Positions 23,401 to 33,926 of a stretch of DNA of 64,000 nucleotides are shown in pieces. How positions within the stretch are numbered: the stretch's first letter is position 1; each line of letters starts with the position of its first letter. Origin of the DNA: Heterocephalus glaber (lineage: Eukaryota > Chordata > Mammalia > Rodentia > Bathyergidae); NCBI RefSeq assembly GCF_000247695.1, contig NW_004624795.1, positions 6,467,125-6,531,124 on the forward strand, written 5' to 3'. The notes under the pieces were generated by a model. The model did not search any database, had not been told where the DNA came from, and saw only the letters and a program-made list of their open reading frames with translations. A program made the translations under genes and the position numbers.

Positions 23401-24756
23401 GGTCAGGAGGGCTACCTGCGCCTACACAGCCACCCTTGGCTGGCCCATCTCTGAACGTGAAAGAATGGCCTCGTGTACCCCGAAGGCACACTCGACCTGA
23501 TTGGGGTCCCTGTGCCCCTGGTTATCCACAGCTCAAGGCCGATGTGGAGAAGGGCCAGGAAGGCTTGGAGCAGAGCAGCTGCAAGGCTGACCATGCTGCT
23601 CCTGGGCACTCTTCTTCCTTCAGCCTTTGGTGGGGGCCCGCCCAAGGCTGCTCCCTGCCTCAGTTTATCTCTCTGCTGAGTGGTCCTCTGCATGGGAAAG
23701 GATGGTTATATCTGAGCTGACCTGGTCCCAAAGCTTCCTGCTACCCCTGAGCCAGCCAGCCTCCGGCCCAGGCCTCGGAGGCTGCAGCCCTTACTGGCTG
23801 GCTTCCACCCGAGACGGGAAGGGCTGTCTGGGACCTGAGGCTGCCCCATGCCTCCCTGTGGGGAGTCTCGGCCTTCTTTGTGCCTGCCCGGGAGACCAAT
23901 CCATGTACACACTCCGGATGCCATGTGCCCCTGCTTGGCCTGGCCCTTCCTCGGCACCTGGAGGAGGGGGCCCCGACAATCTCAGCTCCCAGTGCAGGCT
24001 CACCTCCTGGCACTGATTTTTATAGCTAAGCGGTTGGCTAATTACAAGAGCAATGCTGTGCCTGTGACAGATCTCAGACAGTGCTTCCAGCCCAGCCTGC
24101 GCTCCCATGCCATCCCGACACCCAGGGGCAGGCTGGGCACAGCCTCGTTAGAAGCTGGGTGAGTCTGTCAGGGGTCCTCCCAGCTTGTATCTGGGACGGA
24201 GCAGAACCTTGCACCCTCCCCGCGGCCCTCCTCGGCATAAGGCTGCCGGAGACCCAGGCCCTCCCCAGAGGCACCGCGGTGGCTCAGTGCAGCCAGGCAA
24301 GAAGATGGCAATTTCCAATCTCTGGCTCTATCTGCAAATCCCAGCTCCGGGTAATCTCCTCTGCTCCCCCAGGGGCTGAGCTAGGTGAAGGCGTTGACAG
24401 AGCTCCCTCTGAGCCCCGTAAGGTGGGGTCTGTTTCATCTTACCGATCTGGCCTCCCTTCGAAACTCTGAGCCTCTGAGCCGAGGTGTTGGGAGGGGCTG
24501 GTGATTTCGGAGGCTGCCTAGGGGAGGGGGCTCACCTGGTGTCTAATAGAGGTGGGGAGCTCTGCATGTCCTGCCCCCTGACTGCAGCCAGTAGAACAGA
24601 CGCTTGGAAGGGGCCCTGCCAAGAGAGCTGCCCCGCAAGGGGAGGGAGAGGACACTGATGATGCGGAATGTTTAGCTGTGGCGTAGAGGCTGGCGGGGGG
24701 AGGGGCGCGGGGGGCAGAGGCCAACACCACCCCGCTGTCTTCCCTTCCCCTCCCAG
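20403..24756 (+). other. CACNA1G: CACNA1G intron 26 with candidate enhancer blocks
   Basis: 4.35-kb intron, unusually free of young SINEs. AT-rich, homeobox-motif-rich islands stand out at about 20735-20800, 21110-21300, 23085-23260 and 24015-24060, between GC-rich stretches. An old transposon-like remnant may lie at 21850-21960. No exon was recognised. Confidence 0.6.
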
Positions 24757-24908
24757 AAGCCCAGTGCAAGCCCTACTACTCTGACTACTCCCGCTTCCGG
24801 CTCCTTGTCCACCACATGTGCACCAGCCACTACCTGGACCTCTTCATCACGGGTGTCATTGGGCTGAATGTGGTCACCATGGCCATGGAACATTACCAGC
24901 AGCCCCAG
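24757..24908 (+). CDS. CACNA1G: CACNA1G exon 27
   Basis: Entry to domain IV and S1: [20 protein letters not shown], then [19 protein letters not shown] and [10 protein letters not shown]. Length 152 bp, donor GTAAGA. The codon shared with the previous exon is Glu (long exon 25 or exon 26) or Lys (short exon 25 joined directly). Confidence 0.97.
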
Positions 24909-25640
24909 GTAAGAGTGAGTGACCAGTCACCAGCCCCTGACATCCAGCCTGGGGCCCCATAACCTGAGCCCAGGCATTTCTGTGCTGGGCCAGTGCTGAC
25001 CACATAGCATGGGTTCCTTATGGATGTTATCTCCTTGTTTCATAAGCAAGGATGCTGAGGCTCAAAGACATTGGTTGGTTTGACTAAGGTCACCCTGCTG
25101 GGAAATGAGGACCTGGTGTCATTACCAGCAAATTTTTACTGAGCATCCAATATGTGGTGGCCTCTGGATTATTGAGCATAGAGCCGACTGGTGCCTGCCC
25201 TCTAAACTTAGAGTCTAGGGAATGGCTAGCTCCGAATCTCACCTGTGATCTTTTTTTTTTGGTACTGGGGATCGAACTCGGGTCCTTGTGCTTGTGAGGT
25301 CACCTGTGATCTTGCCACTTCTCCAGTCATCCCTGGCAGGGCTCAGTTTCCCCATCTGTACAATAGGGAGGTGGAATTGGCAATGGACAGAGCCCCTTGC
25401 AACCCTATCATGCTGGGCCTTCCAGTACTTTCTTGTGTGGTCTTGCTGTCTCTCAAGGAGAGAGATCCTTTAGCATGGGCTTGAATTGTTCCCATGAATG
25501 AGGCCCCTACTGTCTCGGGGTGGGAGGGTGCCTTTAGATCCATCCTGTCCCCACACCCGGGAGGTATGGTGGTGAAGGAGCTGAGGCAGGCGTCGGCCCT
25601 GGCCTGTGGAGACCCTACCTCTTGCCCTCATCCCTGCCAG
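24909..25640 (+). other. CACNA1G: CACNA1G intron 27
   Basis: 732 bases with one 5'-truncated ID-like SINE (25251-25299, minus). No exon. Confidence 0.7.
25251..25299 (-). repeat. 5'-truncated ID-like SINE
   Basis: Only the 3' half of the element is present: a T-run, GGTACTGGGGATCGAACTCG, then truncation. It is flanked by a 14-bp perfect duplication (TCACCTGTGATCTT, 25239-25252 and 25300-25313). Truncation with a clean duplication shows incomplete LINE-driven reverse transcription. Confidence 0.85.
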
Positions 25641-25750
25641 ATCCTGGACGAGGCTCTGAAGATCTGCAACTACATCTTCACCGTCATCTTCGTCTTGGAG
25701 TCAGTTTTCAAACTGGTGGCCTTTGGCTTCCGCAGGTTCTTCCAGGACAG
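25641..25750 (+). CDS. CACNA1G: CACNA1G exon 28
   Basis: Domain IV S2: [20 protein letters not shown], then [16 protein letters not shown]. 110 bp, leaves AG of a split Arg codon. Donor GTAACA. Confidence 0.97.
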
Positions 25751-26466
25751 GTAACAGAGAGGAGGGGAGGAGGGAGGAAGGGAGGGTGGGCTGCGACTCC
25801 TGGCAAGGACCCAGAAGGACTTAGTGCCTGAAGACCCTTAACTCCTGGGATCTAGCCCCCAACCTAGGGCTGACATTGGTGATTTGGGGAGCATCCAGGG
25901 CCTGGGAGCTGGGAAGGGATGGAAAGAATTTGACAAGACAGGACTTAGAGGCCATTGGCAGCTAGAAATCTATGTGGCTTAGCCTAGGGTGTAAGGGCAC
26001 AGAGCCTGGAGCCACACTGCCTGGACTGGATTCAAATCCTAGTTCTTCCACCCTTTCGTAGCTGGTGACTTTGGATAAGCAGCTTAACTTCTCTGTGCTT
26101 CACTTTCCTCATCTATCACATGAGAAATAATAGTAGTATCTACGACACAGCTGTGTGATTCTGAACTCCTACTTGTAAAGTCCTTAAAACAGTGCTTGGC
26201 ACAGAATAGGCACCATGTAAGTGCCAAATAAAAGGAGCAGATGAATGACAGTGAAAAGCAGGACCCTGGAGCTAAGGTCTAGTTCTACCTACCCGTGCCA
26301 TTAGCTGGCTGTATGGCCTTTGATAAGCCACGTCCCTTCTCTGCAGGATGGGAGGCTGCACCAGCTGACCTCTGCCCTCCTTCCCAGCCGGGTCTTTCTG
26401 CACCACAACTGCCCCTCCTCCACCACCCCTCCCCCCACTCAGGGAGCTGTGTCCCGGGCTTTCCAG
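25751..26466 (+). other. CACNA1G: CACNA1G intron 28
   Basis: 716 bases containing a MIR SINE (about 25995-26237). No exon. Confidence 0.75.
25995..26237 (+). repeat. MIR SINE
   Basis: Ancient mammalian SINE with the usual landmarks: 'GGATTCAAATCCTAGTTCTTCC', 'GACTTTGGATAAGCAGCTTA', 'TCTGTGCTTCACTTTCCTC', and a 3' part with 'AAACAGTGCTTGGCACAGAA'. Not mobile. Confidence 0.85.
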
Positions 26467-26600
26467 GTGGAATCAGCTGGATCTGGCCATCGTGCTGCTG
26501 TCCATCATGGGCATCACGCTGGAGGAGATTGAGGTCAACGCCTCACTGCCCATCAACCCCACCATCATCCGCATCATGAGGGTGCTGCGCATCGCCCGAG
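26467..26600 (+). CDS. CACNA1G: CACNA1G exon 29
   Basis: Domain IV S3 ([20 protein letters not shown]) and the first half of S4 ([12 protein letters not shown]). 134 bp. Donor GTGGGT. Confidence 0.97.
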
Positions 26601-26814
26601 GTGGGTCCTGGCTCCCTACCCACTTCCTGCCTTCCCAGGCTCACCAGCCCAGAGCACACAGCAAGCTCCAAAGGGGAAGGTCCGGGGCTGGTGCGGGTAC
26701 AGACTGCCTGGCATCCTGGGCCTCCCACCAGCCCCAGCTCAGTGCCGCCTGGCTCCACCCCTTGGGTGACCAAGGCCTCAGAGGGGTAGCTCATGACCTT
26801 GTCCTGTTCTGCAG

Positions 26815-26885
26815 TGCTGAAGCTGTTGAAGATGGCCGTGGGCATGCGGGCGCTGCTTGACACGGTGATGCAGGCCCTGCCCCAG
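26815..26885 (+). CDS. CACNA1G: CACNA1G exon 30
   Basis: Rest of domain IV S4 and the S4-S5 linker: [20 protein letters not shown], then ALPQ. 71 bp. Donor GTAGCT. Confidence 0.97.
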
Positions 26886-27018
26886 GTAGCTGGAAGGTGC
26901 CGTGGGCTGGGGTCCTCTTGGCGAGGGGGCGGCACCCTGGACAGGGACCGGGGGCTCCAGGAAGCCGGGGACCAGAAGATCCAGTGGCACCGTTTCCGTT
27001 TCTTTCCCTCTTTTCCAG

Positions 27019-27097
27019 GTGGGGAACCTGGGACTCCTCTTCATGCTGTTGTTTTTCATCTTTGCAGCTCTGGGCGTGGAGCTCTTTGGAGATCTGG
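27019..27097 (+). CDS. CACNA1G: CACNA1G exon 31
   Basis: Domain IV S5: [20 protein letters not shown], then ELFGDL. 79 bp, donor GTGAGT. Confidence 0.97.
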
Positions 27098-27193
27098 GTG
27101 AGTTGGGGCTGGGAAGGACAGAGAGGCTGGGGCTGGAGGCCGTGGGGCTCCTGGACCCACCAAAGCCTTGCTTCTCCCTCTCTCCTCCCCCAG

Positions 27194-27315
27194 AGTGTGA
27201 CGAGACACACCCCTGCGAGGGCCTAGGCCGGCATGCCACCTTCCGGAACTTTGGCATGGCTTTTCTGACCCTCTTCCGCGTCTCCACAGGCGACAACTGG
27301 AATGGCATCATGAAG
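27194..27315 (+). CDS. CACNA1G: CACNA1G exon 32
   Basis: Domain IV turret ([20 protein letters not shown]) and pore ([18 protein letters not shown]), with the fourth selectivity-filter residue Asp in TGDNW. 122 bp, donor GTGAGG. Confidence 0.98.
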
Positions 27316-27637
27316 GTGAGGCACTGCTCGATTCCTGGCCCGCCCGGGGCTGGCTCAGGCAGCAAGGAGGCAGCTCCACTTTCTCAGCCAGGATTCTTGG
27401 GAAGATGAATTGGCCACGGATGAAAGCATGTGGCCTTCTGTCCCCTCCCCCAGGACATGCCCTGACTCACGCTTCCCCAGGCCACAGCTGATACTCTTCT
27501 GTCCCCAGGACACCATAGTTCCCTCCTCCCTTTTTCTTTTTCCTCCCTCAATGCGCTGTGACACCAATGGCCTGGTTTTCCATGACAGTTCCATCCACCA
27601 TCCTCCTGACCTCCTACCTCTGTCCTGCCTCCCCCAG
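27316..27637 (+). other. CACNA1G: CACNA1G intron 32
   Basis: 322 bases, pyrimidine-rich before the acceptor; nothing else recognised. Confidence 0.7.
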
Positions 27638-27970
27638 GACACCCTCCGGGACTGTGACCAGGAGTCCACCTGCTACAACACTGTCATCTCGCCCATCTAC
27701 TTCGTGTCCTTCGTGCTCACGGCCCAGTTTGTGCTGGTCAACGTGGTGATCGCTGTGCTCATGAAGCACCTGGAAGAGAGCAACAAGGAAGCCAAGGAAG
27801 AGGCTGAGCTGGAGGCGGAGCTGGAGCTGGAGATGAAGACCCTCAGCCCGCAGGCCCATTCGCCACTCGGGAGCCCCTTCCTCTGGCCTGGGGTCCAGGG
27901 CCCCGACAGCCCTGACAGCCCCAAGTCCAGGGCCCCACATGAGGCGGCCCACTCCCTTGAGCACCCCACG
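27638..27970 (+). CDS. CACNA1G: CACNA1G exon 33
   Basis: 333 bp encoding the end of the domain IV turret ([14 protein letters not shown]), S6 ([20 protein letters not shown]) and the proximal C-terminus with an acidic helix ([16 protein letters not shown]). The exon ends with AAHSLEHPT. Compared with the human and rat proteins as I recall them, about seven residues are missing between AAH and SLEHPT, an in-frame shortening. Donor GTGAGC. Confidence 0.96.
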
Positions 27971-28557
27971 GTGAGCCTGCAGAACCCTGCAACAGCTGGC
28001 AGCGTGGGGTGGGTGGCGGGCAGCTCAGCGGGTGGTGGACAGGGAGCCCAGTGGAACCTGGGGCTCCTCCTAGATTCTCTGGGTGCTGAGGGACCAGCAG
28101 CAGAGATGGCAGGGCCACTCTCAGCAGCTGTGGCGGCCCATCTGTCCCCTGCTCCTTCAGCCTGGTGTGGCCTCCCTTTCTGGCTCTTAAGTTCAAGGCT
28201 AAGTTTTCTGTTTCCTTCCTGTTTCTTTCTTACCCTTGCCAAACCTCTTTCCCACCCACCTTTAACCTGCCTGGTTCCCTTCATCTCGCCATCCTTTTAC
28301 TAATCCCCGGTTCCCCTCCCTCTCTCCTGCTCGCCTTCCCTTCCCACGTCCCCGGCCCGCCCACACTGCCCCTCTTCCCCGCCCCTTCTCTTTCTTGCCT
28401 CTCTGTGACTGCGTGTACACGTGTGCACGCGTGTGTGTCCTGTGGGTCTCACCACCTCCTCCTCCCTCCGCCCTCGTCAAACCCGGCCATGACAATTCCC
28501 TTCACTGCCCCTCTGCTCCTCGCTCCCTCGACTCCCCTTATGGGCTGGTCCTCCCAG
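27971..28557 (+). other. CACNA1G: CACNA1G intron 33, pyrimidine-rich
   Basis: 587 bases, strikingly C/T-rich from about 28165 to 28400 with many TCTT, CTCTC and TTCCTT elements upstream of cassette exon 34. This is a plausible PTB-type repressor region. A short alternating purine-pyrimidine stretch (GTGTACACGTGTGCACGCGTGTGTG) lies near 28412-28437. Confidence 0.65.
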
Positions 28558-28701
28558 GACAGACAGCTGTTTGACACCATCTCCCTGCTGATCCAGGGCT
28601 CCCTGGACGGGGAGCTGAAGCTGATGGACGAGCTGGCAGGCCCAGGGGGCCAGCCTTCTGCCTTCCCTTCCGCCCCCGGCCCGGGCGGCTCCGACCCACA
28701 G
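28558..28701 (+). CDS. CACNA1G: CACNA1G cassette exon 34
   Basis: 144 bp (48 codons, phase 0) encoding [20 protein letters not shown], then [11 protein letters not shown] and a Pro/Ser/Gly tail ending SDPQ. Because it is 3n it can be skipped without a frameshift, as known for Cav3.1. The donor is GTTACT, a clear departure from consensus. Confidence 0.94.
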
Positions 28702-29895
28702 GTTACTGTGCCGTGTGCTGTGCCCCCCCCGACCGTGCCAAGCTGTGCCATGCTGTGCTGTGCTTTTGGGGAGGCTGGGAGTGTTGAGGAAGAGCAGCCA
28801 CAAGGCCTAGGTGGAGGTTGGTGGGAGGCAGCTGGGGGGGCATCTAGGCTGCTCTGGAACGGGAATGGGAGGTGGGGGACTGAAGGGAGGAGGGAGTTTA
28901 ACAAGGGGTGGGAGGGACTTTGTAAGAATCTGGAAGGGAAGAGGGGGAGGGCAGTGAGACTTCAGGGTTTCCAGGGACAGCAGGTGACCAGCGAACCGCA
29001 CTGGGGCATGTCTTGACCTACAGTCTACGTTTCTCTTGTGTCCGGCACCCACCCCCCGGTCCTCTGGTGGCTTTTTAAGCCACTGGGCATAATGAGCACT
29101 GTCCGTAGCCAGCGACTTGGGTCCTGGGGGAACTGTCGTGGATTCTGGGACCATGGCCTGAAACAAGACTTGGCTCCCCACTACCCAGCCCGGCCCCTTC
29201 CCACAGCGCCCACTGCAGCCGCATCCAGAGCTTCTGCTTTCTGGGTGCCTCCTCTCTTCCCCTTGGCCTAGGGCCTCTGTCTCTCCCCGGAGTCGGGGGC
29301 TGCAGACCTGGAGCAGGCAGGACCTGCCAGGTATCATGTGGAGATGGAGGAGCTCGGTTTCTGAAGGCTCAGCAGGCGGGTGCCTTGGGAGCCTTTAGCC
29401 CGATCCAGAGACACAGGCAGTGACTGGCACGTGTGAGAGCCCGTGCCTTGGCTGGATGCAGGCTTAGGCCTGGCAGTGACCTAGCAGCATCAGTGGGAAG
29501 GCGAGTCCCTTCCCTGCACCTCCCAGGTTCTCAGGAAGGGTGACAGGAGAGGAGAGGGGTGATGGGAAGGGGATCAGGACAGCTGCCAGCCCGTTCCCGC
29601 CTCCCCCAGAGTCCTGGAGACCCTGCGACCCCCTGCAGACCACAGGTGAGCCAGCCAGATGGTGTGGCGGCCCTGGCTGCCCACTGGAGGCTGGCGAGGA
29701 CAGCACCTCCCAGGGCCCAAGCTGGAGAGAGCGGGCGGGCTGCAGGCTGCAGGCAGGCGGAGGATCTGGGGGCAGGCCAAGTCCTGCCACGCTTTTGGAA
29801 GGGGAGAGAATAGGCAGAAAACAGCCGCCAGCGCCCCCCCACGCCGCTCTGTCTGCGCTGAGAGGAGAGAAAACAGCTTCGCTGGCCTTTCTTCT

Positions 29896-29927
<32 letters not shown>

Positions 29928-30260
29928 TGGCTGGGTATCATCTTTACGAGCGAGCGTCAAAGCCCTGGCTCCTCTGCTCCCCCTGGGTAGTGGTCGTGTG
30001 GGAGGGGCCTGCTCAGGTGCCTGGGGTATCTTTAGAACGAGTCTCTGTGTCTCTCCGCTTTGTCGCTGTTTGCTCTTTGGTGCCTGCTGCAGACTTTCAG
30101 ATCAGAGCAGGGGGCTGAAGTGGGCGAGGGGAGGCGCGGGGTCTGATTATTTGGGAAAGGGGTGGGGTGCGGGCAGGGATGCCTCCCCCACCCCTGCTTT
30201 GCGGAAAGGGCAATTGCACCGTCCTGGTTTCTCATGCCTGGTCATCTCTCTCCTGTCTAG
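28702..30260 (+). other. CACNA1G: CACNA1G intron 34
   Basis: 1.56 kb with no recognised exon. A (CTT)n tract at 29885-29930 lies 330 bases upstream of cassette exon 35. Otherwise GC-rich with G-runs around 28855-28960. Confidence 0.65.
29885..29930. repeat. (CTT)n/polypyrimidine tract
   Basis: Repeated TTCTTCTTC followed by a T-run. A simple repeat whose UCUU units resemble PTB binding sites in the transcript. Confidence 0.85.
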
Positions 30261-30395
30261 ATCCCTCTAGCTGAGATGGAGGCTCTGTCTCTGACGTCAG
30301 AGATTGTGTCTGAACCGTCCTGCTCTCTAGCTCTGACGGATGACTCTTTGCCTGATGACCCTCACACACTCTTACTTAGTGCCCTGGAGAGCAGT
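30261..30395 (+). CDS. CACNA1G: CACNA1G cassette exon 35
   Basis: 135 bp (45 codons, phase 0): [20 protein letters not shown], then [20 protein letters not shown] and ALESS. Acceptor CTGTCTAG; donor GTACAT, weak. Known alternative exon of the Cav3.1 C-terminus. It can be skipped in frame, alone or with exon 34. Confidence 0.94.
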
Positions 30396-31723
30396 GTACA
30401 TGCACATGCCCCTCATGCCCCCCTGGCCGGCTGGGCCGGGCTGGCTGCAAGGCTCCAGGTCCTCGCTCCCCCTGTCATCAGCCCCTGCCCAGAGGCACCC
30501 ACCTCAGGCTGTCAGTGATCCAGCCTTCGCTGGCATGAGCCTTTCGGGTCTCCCATGGGGGACCAAGACATTAGAGAAGATGAAATGGAAGCCTTGCCCA
30601 GAGGGGCAGCCACCGTAAAAGGGTCACTCCAGGAGTGACCCACCCCAAAACAGAAGTGGCCTCAGAGCCAGCCTCTGTGTTTGGAGCCCTGTGCAGGCCA
30701 GCCCTCCCCTCTCTCACCCCTCCTTCCTCCTGTCCCCCACATGAGACGTCACCACTGCCAAGTGGTGAGAACCACACCTGCTACCGCCACCATGCCCACC
30801 TTCACCTGAGGGCTCTTCCTGTCTCCTTTGTCACTGTCCCTGTGTGTCCTTGTGTCCCTGTCTCCTTCTGACCGTGAGCAGCCCCCTCCCCCCGGCCTGA
30901 TGTCAGAGCAGGGCCCAGGTGGGGTGGGGCCTTGACCACAGGCTGAGGGTCCTGAGCAGGGTCGGGGGCTGGCTGAATGGGGTCTGGGACTGAGAAGGAA
31001 GCAGAGGACCCAGATTGTCCTCCGGCATGGCCGTCCCTGGCCTGCTGGGGCTGAATGAGCCACTGGGCCCTTATGGGGACCAGTCCATGAGAACTAGGAA
31101 TGAACAGTTCAAGAGAAGGGGTTGCGGGGGGTGGAGTGCAAACCTGGGCTCCCTCCAGCAGGCTCATTACCCCCTTTCTTTGAAGCAAATGCCCCAAACC
31201 CATTTCCAGCCCTTGTGTCCACAGGGGGAGGAACAGAGTCCGTAGTGCCCAGGCCTGGCCACCCACCCTACCCTCTAGAGCCCCTGTGTGGCTCCAGTGG
31301 GGGCGGGGAGTGCTCATCTGTCACTCACCTGCATGAACCCAGCTCACCTGGTCCCCTGTGGATGGTGGGCTCCCTTGAGAATTTCTGGGGGGGCCTTTAG
31401 AAAGTGCAGGGGGACCATGCCTAGGGCTGGGGAGTAGGGGCTGCTCTCCCTTCTCAGATGCCTCCTTACTCCCACCCTGACCCCACTGGGAGGCTCAGAG
31501 GCGATGCCAGGGCTGTGGGTTGGGGGCGGGGCCTCCCCCTTCCGCCCGCTGCAGGAGGGCTCATCATCGTGTGTCTGCCTCCTCCTCATTGCATGCCCAC
31601 CACCACCTTGTCCTGGGGGCGGGGCCTGGGCCCGGGAGGGCAGGGGCTACTTTCCCTCATCCAGCTCTGCCTCCCTTACCAACCCAGCACCTCCCTGCTC
31701 ACCCAGCCCTGTTCCTTCTGCAG
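30396..31723 (+). other. CACNA1G: CACNA1G intron 35
   Basis: 1.33 kb without recognised exon or young repeat. Confidence 0.7.
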
Positions 31724-31901
31724 ATGGAACCCCACCCTGAGGAGGCTCCCAGCGCGCTGGGACCAAACTTGCTGACTGTGAGGAAGTCCGGGGTCAGCCG
31801 GACACACTCTCTGCCCAATGACAGCTACATGTGCCGGAATGGGAGCACGGGCGAGGGGTCCCTGGGACACAGGAGCTGGGGGCTCCCCAAAGCCCAGTCA
31901 G
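31724..31901 (+). CDS. CACNA1G: CACNA1G exon 36
   Basis: C-terminal tail: [20 protein letters not shown], then [19 protein letters not shown]. 178 bp. Donor GTACCA, weak. The first Met is internal here, not a start. Confidence 0.95.
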
Positions 31902-32158
31902 GTACCAGGGCAGCGGCAGGGCAGCTCACACAAGGGGGACCTCAACCTTGCCTGAGTCCAGCCCTGACCTAGGGCAGCCATCCAGGCCTCAGGAAAGATC
32001 TCTTCTACCTCTGGAGAGCCCTTAGCCCCTGTCCCAAGGAGCCCGAAGCCTGAGTGGGGTGGCTTTTCATCCGGGGAGGTGAGGGCAGGGCCCTGATGCG
32101 GTAGGAAGGAGGGGCTCAAGTGTCCTCTCTCCGCCTCTCCCTTCTGTCCCCTCCCCAG

Positions 32159-32328
32159 GCTCCATCCTGTCCGTTCACTCCCAGCCTGCAGACACCAGCT
32201 ACAACCCACAGCTTCCCAAAGATCCACCCCACATGCTCCCGCCCCACAGTGCCCCCACCTGGAGCACCATCCCGAAGCTGCCTCCCCCGGGCCGCTCCCC
32301 TTTGGCTCAGAGGCCCCTCAGACGCCAG
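32159..32328 (+). CDS. CACNA1G: CACNA1G exon 37
   Basis: C-terminal tail: [20 protein letters not shown], then Pro-rich sequence through [18 protein letters not shown]. 170 bp, donor GTGAGC. Confidence 0.95.
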
Positions 32329-33191
32329 GTGAGCCGCAGGGGAGGGCTGGACTGTTGGCCAGTGACCACCCTGGGTGACACTTTCATTCTCCCCCAAACA
32401 CTGTGCTGCTGTGATGAGCTAGACCCAATTCTAGGGACCAGAGACAAGCAAAAGGGGCCCGTGTGCTCCTGGAGTTTGACCCCCTCCCCTGGTTCCATTG
32501 AGGAGGCCAGAGGGGGGCTGTGATGGCCCAGGGCCACACACATCCAGGTAGGGTAGGATGAGGGCTTAGGGATCCCTTCCCAGAGCTGCTGCTCTGTTCT
32601 TCACGCTTTGAACTGGGCAGGTCCTAAGTGTCTCCACTTTGGCCCAAACCCGGGCCACTGTCCAGAGCCCACATTGCAGAGGGACAGAGGACAGAGACTC
32701 ATGGAGCAGGTCAGGCTGGTCTGCTGCACCTGTGGTCATGGCCAGCACCAGATCAGCTGAGTCTGTGCACTTGGGGAGCAGGCACAGCGCCCGGCCATTC
32801 CCCACATCCTCACTGAGCAGCCTGCAAGGCCAGGCTTGGGGACATAGCTGCAGCCCTCAGAGCTCACACCCTGAGAGTAGAGACACACGTGCCATCAGAT
32901 TATCACAGCAGCGCAGTGCTCACACAGTAGTCCGTGCTCACGAGGGGGGTGCAGCGAGGAGCAGAGAAGAGGAAGGGGTGGTTGTACGTGGGGTGGAGAT
33001 TGCCAGGTGCCACGTCCCAGAGAACCTGAGGCATGGCGGACCTAGAGATCAGGTGCACATGCCTCATCTCCCAAGAACAGCAGCTTGGGGGTCTCCTGCA
33101 GCTGCATGGGGTGGGGTATCCAGCCTAAGGAGAGGGAGACTTCGTGTTGGAGAGGAGCCCCTGCTCTAAGCTCGCCGTCCGCCCCATACAG
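32329..33191 (+). other. CACNA1G: CACNA1G intron 37
   Basis: 863 bases; no exon or recognisable repeat seen. Confidence 0.7.
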
Positions 33192-33926
33192 GCAGCAGTA
33201 CGGACAGATTCCTTAGACGTGCAGGGCCTGGGCAGCCAGGAAGACCTGCTGTCCGAGGTGAGCCGGCCCTCCCCGCCTCTGGCCCGCTCCTCGTCCTTCT
33301 GGGGCCGCTCAAGTGTGCAGGCGCAGCAGCACTTCCGCAGCCTGAGCAAGGTGTCCAAACACATCCCACCACCAGCCCCTTGCCTGGGTCCAGAACCCCA
33401 CTGGAGCAAGGGCCCTCCAGAGACCAGAAGCAGCCTAGAGCTGGACACGGAACTGAGCTGGGTTTCAGGAGACCTCCTGGCCACCGATGGCCAGGAGGAG
33501 CCCGCTTCCCCGCGTGACCTGAAGAAGTGCTACAGCGTGGAGGCCCAGAGCTGCCGGCGCCGGCCAGCGTCCTGGCTGGATGAGCAGAGGAGACACTCTA
33601 TCGCAGTCAGCTCCCTGGACAGCGGCTCCCAGCCCCGCCTGGGACCAGACCCCTCCAGCCTCGGGGGCCAGCCTCTTGGGGGGCCTGGGAGCCGCCCCAA
33701 GAAAAAACTCAGCCCGCCCAGTATCTCCATAGACCCCCCAGAGAGTCAAGGCCCTCGGCCCCCACCCAGCCCAGGAGTCTGCCTCCGGAGGAGGGCGCCG
33801 TCCAGCGACTCCAAGGATCCCTCAGCCTCTGGTCCTCCCGACAGCATGGCTGCCTCACCTTCCCCAAAGAAAGACGTGCTGAGTCTCTCTGGTTTGTCCT
33901 CCGACCCGGCCGACTTGGACCCCTGA
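33192..33926 (+). CDS. CACNA1G: CACNA1G exon 38 coding part
   Basis: 735 bp, phase 0, from [20 protein letters not shown] to the stop TGA at 33924-33926 after [12 protein letters not shown]. The tail is Ser/Pro rich, with [24 protein letters not shown] and [18 protein letters not shown] as landmarks typical of mammalian Cav3.1. No EF-hand or IQ motif, as expected for Cav3 channels. Full length and open. Confidence 0.97.
   Translation, partial: AAVRTDSLDVQGLGSQEDLLSEVSRPSPPLARSSSFWGRSSVQAQQHFRSLSKVSKHIPPPAPCLGPEPHWSKGPPETRSSLELDTELSWVSGDLLATDGQEEPASPRDLKKCYSVEAQSCRRRPASWLDEQRRHSIAVSSLDSGSQPRLGPDPSSLGGQPLGGPGSRPKKKLSPPSISIDPPESQGPRPPPSPGVCLRRRAPSSDSKDPSASGPPDSMAASPSPKKDVLSLSGLSSDPADLDP

Noticed and set aside
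27410..28303. 297-codon open frame around exon 33
   Set aside because: Same frame as exon 33 but extends into both introns; the GT-AG sites and homology define the exon as 27638-27970.
28412..28437. Alternating purine-pyrimidine tract as a Z-DNA signal
   Set aside because: Too short and imperfect to argue more than a simple repeat.
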